A stretch of 64,000 nucleotides of DNA from Salinimicrobium flavum. Lineage in GTDB: Bacteria; Bacteroidota; Bacteroidia; Flavobacteriales; Flavobacteriaceae. Below the pieces are notes generated by a model. The model was not told the DNA's origin. It saw only the letters and a program-made list of their open reading frames with translations, and made no database searches. A program made the position numbers and the translations under genes. Each line of letters opens with the position of its first letter. Positions within the stretch are counted from its first letter, which is position 1. Below, one piece after another: positions 8,591 to 17,369 of the stretch. The stretch is from NCBI RefSeq assembly GCF_042684505.1, contig NZ_JBHULT010000008.1, positions 62,001 to 126,000 of the forward strand. Reading direction: 5' to 3'.

Positions 8591-9393
8591 TAATCCTTCT
8601 TTTTCATCAGCATACTCAAGTGCATACATCTAAACATGTATTCATCATCCACTGCCGAACGATCCCAGTCTTTCCGATGCCAAGCTCTGGCTTTTTCCAG
8701 CTTTCTGTCATTAGAACCTGGAAACAGGTTAAATAATGGCAGCCATTTAGTCTTTCCTAAAACTGCCCGACGCTCCACTATGTCAAACGAACCGTCAAAT
8801 TTATAATAGGTTTTCCTTGAAAAAGGCCATTCCCAGTCTCTATCGCTCTGGAAGGGACGATAAATACTACGGATAGTTTTTATGGGCAGACTAGTCTGTA
8901 GCGGATCATGGCTCACTATCCTTCCGCCCGATTTCAGCTTTTCCTGCAGCTTCAATATTAGTTCATCCACATCTTTAAAATGATGTAATACTCCGTAGGC
9001 ATAGATCAGGTCAAAATCTTTTTCCTTAAAATTTTCTGAAAGAAAGTCATTTACCTCAGCTTTAGCTCCGGTCACCTTTTTAAGTCTTTTGCTCAATATA
9101 TTGATCCCCTTCGGACTTAAATCTATTGCTAAATATTCTTTGGAATTTTCTGCAAGAAAATAGCTAAGTGAATTTCCTGCATAACATCCGAGATCTAGCA
9201 CTTTTTTTCCTGAAAGATCACCTAACCATCTTTTATGCAGTTCATAGATATCTACCTCAATGCCAATTTCTTTCTTTATACGATTTAATGCTCCATTTCG
9301 AAAGTAGGACCAAAGGCGAGTAGCCAGATTTTTCTCCTTTTTATCGTAAAAATCCTTTTGACGCTTATTAACATCTGTTCTCGATCTTTTCAT
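8590..9393 (-). CDS. Class I SAM-dependent methyltransferase
   Basis: A 267-residue methyltransferase with motif I VLDLGCYAGNSL (about residue 60), the acidic post-I strand YLAIDLS, and LIYAYGVLHHF at motif IV/post-II. These are characteristic of the Methyltransf_11/12/25 group. It probably methylates a sugar or its lipid-linked precursor, given its place between glycosyltransferases. Its start directly follows the stop of 9394-10404 (on the coding strand the upstream gene is 9394-10404), and its stop overlaps the next start by one base, so it is translated within an operon. Confidence 0.85.
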   Translation of the reverse strand: MKRSRTDVNKRQKDFYDKKEKNLATRLWSYFRNGALNRIKKEIGIEVDIYELHKRWLGDLSGKKVLDLGCYAGNSLSYFLAENSKEYLAIDLSPKGINILSKRLKKVTGAKAEVNDFLSENFKEKDFDLIYAYGVLHHFKDVDELILKLQEKLKSGGRIVSHDPLQTSLPIKTIRSIYRPFQSDRDWEWPFSRKTYYKFDGSFDIVERRAVLGKTKWLPLFNLFPGSNDRKLEKARAWHRKDWDRSAVDDEYMFRCMHLSMLMKKKD

Positions 9394-10404
9394 TTATCGG
9401 AATAAATTAATTAGATCATAATAATTGTATTTTAAAGAAGCTTTCCAACTGGTAAGTTTAGGAGCAAGAGTATCTTTTACGTCCCCATCAAAAACTGTGT
9501 AAAAGTGGTCTTTCACCTTAATGAGAGAAAGGTGATGCATCCCCCTATTAAACCATACAATCGAATCTGAACTTTCAAGAAAAGAATCTGATACCTTTAC
9601 AAATTTCTTCTGGTTTTCTTCAACTATAAATTGATAAAGTGCAAGACCGGTTCCATATCCATCATTATTCTTCTGAAACGGTAAATACCAGCTGTTATTG
9701 ACTTTAAAAAAGTTCCCTCCAGCACGTGTTTGATCACCCTGCCTATCCTGAAAAGCAGGATCTTTTACCCATGGTCCTTCGAGAGATTTTGAAGTAAATA
9801 AATGTTGTTTCAGATTATGATCACTTGCACTTATTACTTTAAGAGAATCAGTCATTAATAGCGCTGGATCCTTCAAGTGAACGTTAGTAATTAAGGTATC
9901 ATAGATTTTCCAATTATAGGGAAAATCTTCAGCTTTATAAAGTAAAATGTGACCAGCTTGTTTAGTTTCAGGAAGCATATAAAAATCTTCTTGATATTTG
10001 AAAACATTAGGAAAAGATAAATGAAATTTTTCATCAAGAACTTCTCCCTTATAGATAAAATTATAACCATCGTGTGACTGTAATAGTCCGATATTGGCGT
10101 TACCAACTCCCTGATGTTCAAAGAACACAAAAAAGGTATCCCTCTCATGAATAACAAATGGATCGGCTAAAAAGATGGTTTTTTGATCTGTTTTTCTGTC
10201 TAACCATTCCAAATCCAAAACTTGAGAACCCATTGGTTCTACTTTTCGTAATGGATCTTCTATAAATCTATATCCAATTGACCAACCTCCACCCTTAGAA
10301 GTAAAAAAAGAATAGCGATTATGGGCCAACAGCAAGAAAACAATAACTGCTAGGGTAAAAACTGCAAAAAATATAAATACTTTTTTGTAAGACCTTTCGT
10401 TCAT
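9394..10404 (-). CDS. Membrane-anchored five-bladed beta-propeller protein (GINT1 N-domain-like)
   Basis: A 336-residue protein with one N-terminal membrane segment (FIFFAVFTLAVIVFLLLA, about 10-27), so the rest is probably periplasmic. The remainder resembles the propeller domain of glucosamine inositolphosphorylceramide transferase and GH43/GH32-like folds: FLADPFVIHERDTFFVFFEH, GVGNANIGLLQS, FPNVFKYQEDFYMLPET and AGGNFFK. Each blade has the expected Tyr/Phe-rich pattern. No glycosidase activity can be assigned. A carbohydrate-binding or modifying role outside the inner membrane fits the context. Assignment is by motif resemblance. Confidence 0.65.
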   Translation of the reverse strand: MNERSYKKVFIFFAVFTLAVIVFLLLAHNRYSFFTSKGGGWSIGYRFIEDPLRKVEPMGSQVLDLEWLDRKTDQKTIFLADPFVIHERDTFFVFFEHQGVGNANIGLLQSHDGYNFIYKGEVLDEKFHLSFPNVFKYQEDFYMLPETKQAGHILLYKAEDFPYNWKIYDTLITNVHLKDPALLMTDSLKVISASDHNLKQHLFTSKSLEGPWVKDPAFQDRQGDQTRAGGNFFKVNNSWYLPFQKNNDGYGTGLALYQFIVEENQKKFVKVSDSFLESSDSIVWFNRGMHHLSLIKVKDHFYTVFDGDVKDTLAPKLTSWKASLKYNYYDLINLFR

Positions 10405-10417
10405 CAGTAAATCTTAA

Positions 10418-11395
10418 TTAGCTAAACATCAGGCGCAACCATCCTATAATTCTTCCTGCACTCTCAGAAAAAGCCTCTCTTTTTTTAGGGGTGGTAAATA
10501 TATTCGAAATACGCACACTAATTAAAAGAAAGGCAGTAAGATGCCATTTTAGTTTTCCCTTAAATGAAGGTTTTGAATATTTTACCCGCCAAACATGCCA
10601 ACCATTCCTAATTACCATCTGCCCGTACTTAAACCTGTTCGGTCGTCCCGCCTCCTCATGGTGATGCGTTACCCTGGCCGCTGTATTCACATAATTGGGA
10701 CCAAATCGAGAAGCGCGCAAACAAAAATCCATATCCTCATACAAGCCATAACCCTTAAAGTAATCCGAAAATGAGATTTTTTCAAAAATCTCTTTACGGT
10801 AAGAAGCAACTCCACCCATAAAATATTCTACGGGATAAATATTCCCTGAGGGTGGCAGGAATCCAATTGATAATCCATTTGAAAATTCGGGCATCACTCC
10901 CGGGGCCTGATCACTTAGCAATCCAATTTTTTTCCGAAGTAAATTTCGGCTGCCTAATTTTCGAATGAATCCGTCTATTTTATATTCATCAAAATCAGGG
11001 GAAGTTTCACTTTTTTTCCAAACGACTTCATTGGAAATATATCCGCCGACACCAACCGCAGTGGGACAGAATGTGTATGTCCTTATCAGGTTTTCAAAAT
11101 AATCAGGCTCTAGAATAATATCATCGTCCAAAAAGCAAATTACTTCGATTTCCTTACTTGTCTTACTAATCCCATAGTTTCGCTGCCGGGTAAGACCACT
11201 ATTCTTTTCATTAACTTTAAAATATTTAAGTGCCGTATAGCTAAATTCCTGGAGTAAATTGGCAGTTAAATTATCAGGCGAAGCATCGATCACTAGAATT
11301 TCATCTGGATACAAGGTTTGACAGGCAACCGAATCTAGTAAATCTTTAATGGATTTAGGCCGCTTAAGAGTACAGATGATCAGATTAAACTTCAC
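10418..11395 (-). CDS. GT2 glycosyltransferase
   Basis: A 325-residue GT-A enzyme. NLIICTLKRPKSIKDLLDSV opens the nucleotide-binding half, ICFLDDDIILEPDYF contains the metal-binding DDD, and GLYEDMDFCLRASRFG carries the ED base motif. This is the usual GT2 organisation. It overlaps the start of the asparagine-synthase-like gene product by 11 bases, so translation is probably coupled. A C-terminal amphipathic part (WHLTAFLLISVRIS) may attach it to the membrane. Confidence 0.88.
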   Translation of the reverse strand: MKFNLIICTLKRPKSIKDLLDSVACQTLYPDEILVIDASPDNLTANLLQEFSYTALKYFKVNEKNSGLTRQRNYGISKTSKEIEVICFLDDDIILEPDYFENLIRTYTFCPTAVGVGGYISNEVVWKKSETSPDFDEYKIDGFIRKLGSRNLLRKKIGLLSDQAPGVMPEFSNGLSIGFLPPSGNIYPVEYFMGGVASYRKEIFEKISFSDYFKGYGLYEDMDFCLRASRFGPNYVNTAARVTHHHEEAGRPNRFKYGQMVIRNGWHVWRVKYSKPSFKGKLKWHLTAFLLISVRISNIFTTPKKREAFSESAGRIIGWLRLMFS

Positions 11396-13250
11396 GAGCT
11401 TTTCTTAAGGTGCTAATTAAATGGAGTTCAGCATTTAAAGCCGCCGCACCGATTATATTGATATTAGCAAAGGGCCATTGTTTTAGATCTCTTCTTTCCA
11501 GTGCTTGATTTTTTATACCCTGTACATAAGCCTTCCCTAAATAATTATCTCTAAAATACCCCTCAAGAATCTTTTCTAAGTCGGAGTTTTGGTAAACTCT
11601 GGCCCAATTTATAGATTTCAACAATCGATAACGTTTTTTCGGGTTTTTTGTCTTCATCATATGCCTAATCAGTGCCTGATCAACTTTAGATCTTAATCCC
11701 CAACTTGCAAATTTTAAAAAATCTGGAGCATTTTGAGATACAAAGGGTGCCTGACTCGTAGGTACTTTCCGAAATTTTCTCAACTCTTCAGTATTTTTGA
11801 AAAGCTTATTTATAAAACGGTAATTTAGTCTAAGGTTTGGATGGAGATTGGAGGTTTTTCTAAGCATCTGCAGTGACATAGCCGGTGAAAAAGCATCAAA
11901 TTTATTGCTAACCACTAAAAGTTGTTTTGAAAGATGCATTCTTGTATAGGTATACCATGAGAAAAGTTCGTCATACAATTCTACATAAGGTAAATTATGG
12001 ACCTCGATTCTTTCAAATACTTCATTGAGATCTGCAGCAAGCTCTTCTCTCACCACCTCAAAATCGAAATCAAAATCAAACCTCAACAAATTCTTTTCAT
12101 GAAAATAAATTAAATAATTCCTAAGCTTTTTTTGTTTCCATTGCTCAAAAGCCTCAGAAGATGATTTTTCCAGATGATAATCATCATTCTTGACATAGTA
12201 CTTTAAGAAATTCTTCTGTCTAAATTTTCTCGTTGAATATCTAGCTATTTTTCGCCCCGGAAGGGCCTCACACAATTCTCCTAGCAACAACGGTTCCTTA
12301 ACTTTCTTTTCAACGCTTTCAGTTATTTCCAACCATGAACAAAGCTCAAGAGCTTCCGTTCCCCAGGTATATTTGTACAGAATTTCAGAAGTAGGGAAAT
12401 ATAGCTCTGGACGATAGCAATTTTGAAAACTTGCAGCTTTCAACTTTGCCAGTCGTGCCGCTATCTTCGTCTCATAATTTTTAATACTGCCAAAAGTATA
12501 GCAAGTCAATTTTTTAGAATCTGAAATGGCTCCAAGAGTAATTCTACTATCAACACCACCACTTAATGCCAAATTCACACTATTTGCATTGTTCAAACAA
12601 TATTCCACCTCCCGCTTATAAGCCTCCCAATAACCCTTAACTAAATTATGGTTCTGGTTGGCATCACTTAAATCTGAATAAAGGCTATTATCAAATTGAA
12701 TGGAAATTAGGTTCCCTTCCAGGTCATACTTGCGCCTTTCCCCAGGTAAAAGTCGCTTACAATTTTTCAAGATCGTTCTAGATCCCTGATTAGCAAAATC
12801 GGGTCCAAGACTCCTCTGCAAAATTCCAGTCGGATCCATCTCCGCTCCCGAAATCGCGCCCAATAATATTATTGAATTAGAAAAGAAGAATTTATTACTG
12901 TCGATTCGGTAATACAGGGGATAAAGGCCAATCAAATCGGTAGAAAGATTGACTAATTTTTCCTGTACAACTATTAGTATTGCAGAAAATGATCCTGTAA
13001 TATTACTGGGTAACGGCCACTCTCCAGACAATGCTTCTATGACACTTTTTTCCTGCTCCTTTTTCTCATGTACCTCCTTGTTAAGATCTCTTAAATATCC
13101 ATCAACCGATATAATTTTATTGTCAATTTTCTCCGGGGGGATTACACTCTCGGTTATAACAGAAAAATTTTCAATTTGATGTTGAAAAAGGCCCTGAGGC
13201 AATTGCTCAGGAGTCAACTCAGTATTATTTGTGATCAAAAATTTTTTCAT
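11385..13250 (-). CDS. Asparagine-synthase-like protein without the glutaminase Cys
   Basis: A 621-residue protein whose central part has the ATP pyrophosphatase PP-loop LALSGGVDSRITL (SGGVDS at 230-235), as in asparagine synthetase B. The N-terminal part (STDLIGLYPLYYR, FFFSNSI) resembles the class II amidotransferase fold. However, the protein begins MKKFLITN and lacks the Cys that must follow the initiator Met for glutamine hydrolysis. Such proteins are common in exopolysaccharide loci and may amidate a sugar carboxylate with ammonia or serve another adenylating role. It sits tightly between two GT2 genes. Confidence 0.82.
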   Translation of the reverse strand: MKKFLITNNTELTPEQLPQGLFQHQIENFSVITESVIPPEKIDNKIISVDGYLRDLNKEVHEKKEQEKSVIEALSGEWPLPSNITGSFSAILIVVQEKLVNLSTDLIGLYPLYYRIDSNKFFFSNSIILLGAISGAEMDPTGILQRSLGPDFANQGSRTILKNCKRLLPGERRKYDLEGNLISIQFDNSLYSDLSDANQNHNLVKGYWEAYKREVEYCLNNANSVNLALSGGVDSRITLGAISDSKKLTCYTFGSIKNYETKIAARLAKLKAASFQNCYRPELYFPTSEILYKYTWGTEALELCSWLEITESVEKKVKEPLLLGELCEALPGRKIARYSTRKFRQKNFLKYYVKNDDYHLEKSSSEAFEQWKQKKLRNYLIYFHEKNLLRFDFDFDFEVVREELAADLNEVFERIEVHNLPYVELYDELFSWYTYTRMHLSKQLLVVSNKFDAFSPAMSLQMLRKTSNLHPNLRLNYRFINKLFKNTEELRKFRKVPTSQAPFVSQNAPDFLKFASWGLRSKVDQALIRHMMKTKNPKKRYRLLKSINWARVYQNSDLEKILEGYFRDNYLGKAYVQGIKNQALERRDLKQWPFANINIIGAAALNAELHLISTLRKAREV

Positions 13251-14822
13251 TTAAACGGAGGTTTTCGGAACTGTAGCAAGTGTTTTCTTCAATATTTTTT
13301 CCGCCCATTTCTCACTTATCAACCAGCGCTTTCTCATTGTTTTCAGATATGTTACCGGATTCTTAATTTGCTGACTAAAATAATAGCGAAAAAACAGTTC
13401 AGCTTTAAAACCTTTTAATTGTTCCTGAGTATAATATTTCTTTAAATATATCATCAAGGTGGGTGAAGGCTTAGGTTTATCCTCTACCCAGGGAGCTGCG
13501 GTTATTTCCCTAAAACCTCCTCGCGGAGCTTTGAGATGAAGAATTTGCAGCGCAGGATGATAAATAATATCACAGCCGGAATTTCGTAGTTGCATGCCAT
13601 AATCTTTATCTTCGGCATAACCATATTCAAAAGCTATGTCAAATCGTAATTTGGAAGCAAACTTTCCGGCTACTATACTATTCCCCGCACCAAAGGTCCC
13701 CCATTGTTTCAATTTATCAAAAACTAAAGATTCTCCTTTCTGGCGATAATTCAGAGTTAACAGGTCAAGACCATATTTTTTAATTTCTTGTATTGACTTT
13801 TGTAGTATATCTTCTTCCATACGATTATCATCATCTGCAAAAAAAACCCAATCGGCATTGACTTCTTCCAAAGCTACATTTCGGGCATTACAAGCTCCTG
13901 TCTGATGGGTGAAATGATGAACCAGTTTAAATGGCCAGGGCTGTTTTTCTATTTCCGGTATATCCGTCTGCGAATTGGGATCAGGATTTTGTTCCACAAC
14001 TATTACCTTTTGAGGAAGCAGGGTCTGGGATTTTAAATCTTCCAATACTGTTAGAAGATAATCCCTCCGGCCTAAGGTAGGAATGATTACATCAATAGAT
14101 TCCCCGTGTTTATTTAATTTTTCTGACTTTACACAAATATCCGACAGATCGACATCTTTTTTAAAAAATTTCTTTTTGAAAAAGGCAGTTATTAAAGACC
14201 CTCCAGGAAAAGATTTTTCATATTTGACGAAACACCAGAAAAGTAACCAAAGCCGAACGATTTTGTAATGGGAATAAACAAAAGAGAACAAGTCTCTTTT
14301 TGATGCTTTTGATCTCACTTCAACGGGACGGTCTGAATGACAGCAGTCCTTTATTAATAAAGGTTCACTGTAACAAAAAAGTCCATTTTGCTGCCCCAGT
14401 TTGGCTATGCTGTTGAGTAGAAACCCAAGATCATCAATATGTCCGAAAATCTCGCGAAACTTTAATATCACCTCACCCTTTATCCCCCCAACATCACTAC
14501 TCATTTGCCAGGTGCCATATTGCACTTCCCTATTAATATTAATGAAAGGCAGCTGATCGATGTAACCTATTTCATCTGAAAAATAAATTGAATTTATTGG
14601 GTAAGAAGCCATGATCAGGTCATGGTGAAAGATCTCATCAAGCTTTTGAAAATTAATATCCTCAAGAAAACTTTTTTCCACCCAACAAATAAGTTCTTCA
14701 GGAAATTCTAAAGCCACTTTCCAGAGTACTGAAATATAGCTTGAAGAACCAAACTCTAATTTCTCTTCTCCTATGAGAGCTTGCTCTAAAATTTCTCCAT
14801 TACTATGAACAAGTAGTATCAT
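13251..14822 (-). CDS. GT2 glycosyltransferase with an extra N-terminal domain
   Basis: The 523-residue protein has a normal GT2 domain from about 240 on: IDVIIPTLGRRDYLLTVL, VVEQNPDP, WVFFADDDNRMEEDI (metal site) and FEYGYAEDKDYGMQLRNSG. The first 240 residues are not standard; YGTWQMSSDVGGIKGEVI and the helical part after it look like the second half of a degenerate GT-A domain. It ends directly at the start of the asparagine-synthase-like gene. The role of the N-terminal domain is unknown. Confidence 0.85.
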   Translation of the reverse strand: MILLVHSNGEILEQALIGEEKLEFGSSSYISVLWKVALEFPEELICWVEKSFLEDINFQKLDEIFHHDLIMASYPINSIYFSDEIGYIDQLPFININREVQYGTWQMSSDVGGIKGEVILKFREIFGHIDDLGFLLNSIAKLGQQNGLFCYSEPLLIKDCCHSDRPVEVRSKASKRDLFSFVYSHYKIVRLWLLFWCFVKYEKSFPGGSLITAFFKKKFFKKDVDLSDICVKSEKLNKHGESIDVIIPTLGRRDYLLTVLEDLKSQTLLPQKVIVVEQNPDPNSQTDIPEIEKQPWPFKLVHHFTHQTGACNARNVALEEVNADWVFFADDDNRMEEDILQKSIQEIKKYGLDLLTLNYRQKGESLVFDKLKQWGTFGAGNSIVAGKFASKLRFDIAFEYGYAEDKDYGMQLRNSGCDIIYHPALQILHLKAPRGGFREITAAPWVEDKPKPSPTLMIYLKKYYTQEQLKGFKAELFFRYYFSQQIKNPVTYLKTMRKRWLISEKWAEKILKKTLATVPKTSV

Positions 14823-14828
14823 CGGCCT

Positions 14829-15977
14829 CTATTTAAAACGATTCTCCAAAACCTGTTGATAGAAAGCAATATTCTGTTCAACTACAACCCTGGTGCTGAA
14901 TTTATTTTCAACTTCTTTCCGGGCTGCCTTTCCCATTTTTGAAGCAGTTTTAAGATTCTCCATTAAATATAAAATTCTCTCAGCATACGCTATATGATTC
15001 TTAGGATTAACTGTAAATCCTGTTACTCCATTGATCATCACCTCAGGTGCCCAGCCTATGTTTGAAGTAACCAATGCTTTTTCCATAGCCATCGCCTCCA
15101 GCCAAGTCATCGGAAGAGCCTCAGCAAAACTCGGGAGCACTACTAAATTGGCTTTTTCGATCTCTCTTTTTATCATGGAATAATTCATGGATCCAATATA
15201 TTCGAAGTTCTTTGCTGCTTCAGTAGAGAGTTTGTTTTTAAATAGTTCCAGGGTAGAAACCTGTTCAAAAATATCAACCACATCCCTTCCCGCCAAAATG
15301 AGTTTAGCTTCTTTATTCTGCTTCACAACCTCATTAAATATACTTGCCAGTTCTAAAACACCTTTTTTCCTTATCAATGTTCCAAAATAAAGGATTCGGT
15401 TTGACTTCGGGTTATTATAATACGGCATAAAATTCTTAACGGAAATACTGTTCGGTATTACTTCATAATTTCTGTTAAGATTTAAAACTTCTAAAGTTTT
15501 TCTTCCTGTAAAATCACTTACTGAAATTATACTGTCGGCATCGTGTATCGCCTGCCTTTCAAATAATCGATTTTTAATTTTTTGTTTTCGGTTCTCAAGT
15601 GCGCAGAAATAGGCATCTGTACCGTTCATTCTTATTACCAAGGGAACATTAAATTTCATAAAAGCGGTAATCCCTGTCCAATCAGGAGCTTCAATAAGGC
15701 TAATATTTTTATCCAAAATAATCTCTGAAACTTGTTTTTCCAGATATTTTCTATAGAGATACCAGCCTCCGATAGAGTAATTTTTCTGTCTGATAAAATA
15801 GAATTGGATTCCGTTTTCTTCCAGGTTCTTATCCTGCGCCTGACCATAAAGAATTACGCTAACTCTTACTCCTTTCGAGACCAGCGCTTCAGCCATATTC
15901 TTAATGCTGGTTCCAAGGCCACCCGAAGTGGAGCAAAGTACGTGAGGGTATTCGGGGGTTAGGTAGGCGATGTGCAT
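14829..15977 (-). CDS. GT4 glycosyltransferase
   Basis: A 382-residue group 1 glycosyltransferase. MHIAYLTPEYPHVL followed by STSGGLGTSIKNMAEAL is the glycine-rich acceptor-domain start seen in glycogen-synthase-like GT4 enzymes. LVVLPSFAEALPMTWLEAMA is the donor-site region with the conserved Glu. VIPNSISVKNF is also typical. It lies six bases after the stop of the 15983 gene. Sugar specificity is not predictable. Confidence 0.9.
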   Translation of the reverse strand: MHIAYLTPEYPHVLCSTSGGLGTSIKNMAEALVSKGVRVSVILYGQAQDKNLEENGIQFYFIRQKNYSIGGWYLYRKYLEKQVSEIILDKNISLIEAPDWTGITAFMKFNVPLVIRMNGTDAYFCALENRKQKIKNRLFERQAIHDADSIISVSDFTGRKTLEVLNLNRNYEVIPNSISVKNFMPYYNNPKSNRILYFGTLIRKKGVLELASIFNEVVKQNKEAKLILAGRDVVDIFEQVSTLELFKNKLSTEAAKNFEYIGSMNYSMIKREIEKANLVVLPSFAEALPMTWLEAMAMEKALVTSNIGWAPEVMINGVTGFTVNPKNHIAYAERILYLMENLKTASKMGKAARKEVENKFSTRVVVEQNIAFYQQVLENRFK

Positions 15978-15982
15978 TTTAC

Positions 15983-17368
15983 CTAATTTTTAATAAGTTC
16001 CTTAAGATAATTACTTATTCTGTCAGTAGCCTTATCCGCCGGTTGTTTGTTAATTCTCTTAAACCATACCTCAGCATTTTGAATAACGTTTCCAGCTTTT
16101 AATTCCAGTACCTGTTTTATTACCTTATCCACTTCATTTCTGTCATTGATCCAATATACCGCTCCTTCCGGCATGGATCTGAAATGTACATAATCATAAA
16201 TAACCGCTACATCTTTAAGCATCTCTGCTCCACCGGGATTATAATTTATAAAAGCACAAGGTTTGCTATAACTGGCGTAATCGAAAACCATAGAAGATCC
16301 AAGATTGATCACCATAAAGCTATGAGCTATTGTATTTGCTTGAATTGTTTGATCTTCTTCTTTCGGGATCACCTCATTCCAGTTATCTCCTTTTTTTTCC
16401 CATGCAGGAGCAATTGGTGTAATTATACTTTTGTAAACATCTAATACCCGGTCATAGCGGTCTGAAAGGTCAACCGGTGATCTCCTAAAAATAATACCGA
16501 GATTTTCTCCCTGGGAATTTAATTTTTCAACCGCTCTGGCTACATCTTCCAAATATTCATGGTCTCCGGGGGAAGTGGTAATATCATCTCCCGAAAAACA
16601 AAGATATTTTCTTTTATTGTCTAAACCGAAAGTATCAAAAAACTGCTTTCTTTCCCACTTGTATTCGTTCTCAAAATGAACTTCGAATTGTGGACTTCCT
16701 GTAATCTTAATTTGCTCTGGCTGGATATCGGGATAATATTTCAATAATTCGTCTTTCATTAATTCGCTCCACACGAAATAATAATCAGTATTCATAATTT
16801 TTGTTGCTTTTGGAAGATTATCCCAGGAAAAAATGAAGCAACCAGTTTTTATACCGAGATCCCTGGCTGCAAGTATTGGAGCAAGTGCTTTTATCGGTCT
16901 TTGATTGGTACAAAAAAGAAGGGCAGGTTTTTCTTTTTCAAGCAATGTTCTACATTGGCTATAGAAAAAAGATCTCCTTTCGCTCTGCTCCATTTTTTCC
17001 TGCAGCTTTCGAACACCTTTCTGACCAGGGTAAAGGCCTATCAGAAATCGGACAATCCGGTTCTTCAGTTTATTCTTTATCCCGACAGAAGAAGACGGAA
17101 ACTTATAAGTGTCATAGACCGGATCTTTAAATCTCTCTTTGAAGCAGTTCAACTCATTTTCAATCTTAGCTCTTTTGAAAAGATCGGTAAATATCCCAGG
17201 CTTTCCTTTTAATTTTATCTCTTGCAGGCCTTCTTTCTTCAAGTTTTTGGAAGTCTGGTTCCAGTACACAATTTCCATTCCTTCACCCGCTGCTATTTCA
17301 GGAAAACTGCTGTAGACGAAATTTCTTAGTCCGACACCATCAGGGATCAAAACAAATATTTTTTTCAA
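15983..17368 (-). CDS. Putative GT-B transferase next to the sialic acid genes
   Basis: I do not recognise the family with certainty. The protein has an N-terminal Rossmann-like start (KKIFVLIPDGVGLRNFVYSS), a middle CFIFSWDNLPKATKIMN, and a C-terminal half ending AVIYDYVHFRSMPEG, which together suggest a GT-B transferase resembling TagF or UDP-glycosyltransferases. It directly follows neuC, neuB and neuA, so a sialyltransferase or sialic-acid-linked transferase role is a reasonable inference. I choose the TTG at 17368, one base after the neuC stop; an ATG at 17422 would overlap neuC by 53 bases and add residues unlike a domain start. Confidence 0.7.
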   Translation of the reverse strand: MKKIFVLIPDGVGLRNFVYSSFPEIAAGEGMEIVYWNQTSKNLKKEGLQEIKLKGKPGIFTDLFKRAKIENELNCFKERFKDPVYDTYKFPSSSVGIKNKLKNRIVRFLIGLYPGQKGVRKLQEKMEQSERRSFFYSQCRTLLEKEKPALLFCTNQRPIKALAPILAARDLGIKTGCFIFSWDNLPKATKIMNTDYYFVWSELMKDELLKYYPDIQPEQIKITGSPQFEVHFENEYKWERKQFFDTFGLDNKRKYLCFSGDDITTSPGDHEYLEDVARAVEKLNSQGENLGIIFRRSPVDLSDRYDRVLDVYKSIITPIAPAWEKKGDNWNEVIPKEEDQTIQANTIAHSFMVINLGSSMVFDYASYSKPCAFINYNPGGAEMLKDVAVIYDYVHFRSMPEGAVYWINDRNEVDKVIKQVLELKAGNVIQNAEVWFKRINKQPADKATDRISNYLKELIKN

Positions 17369-17369
17369 T

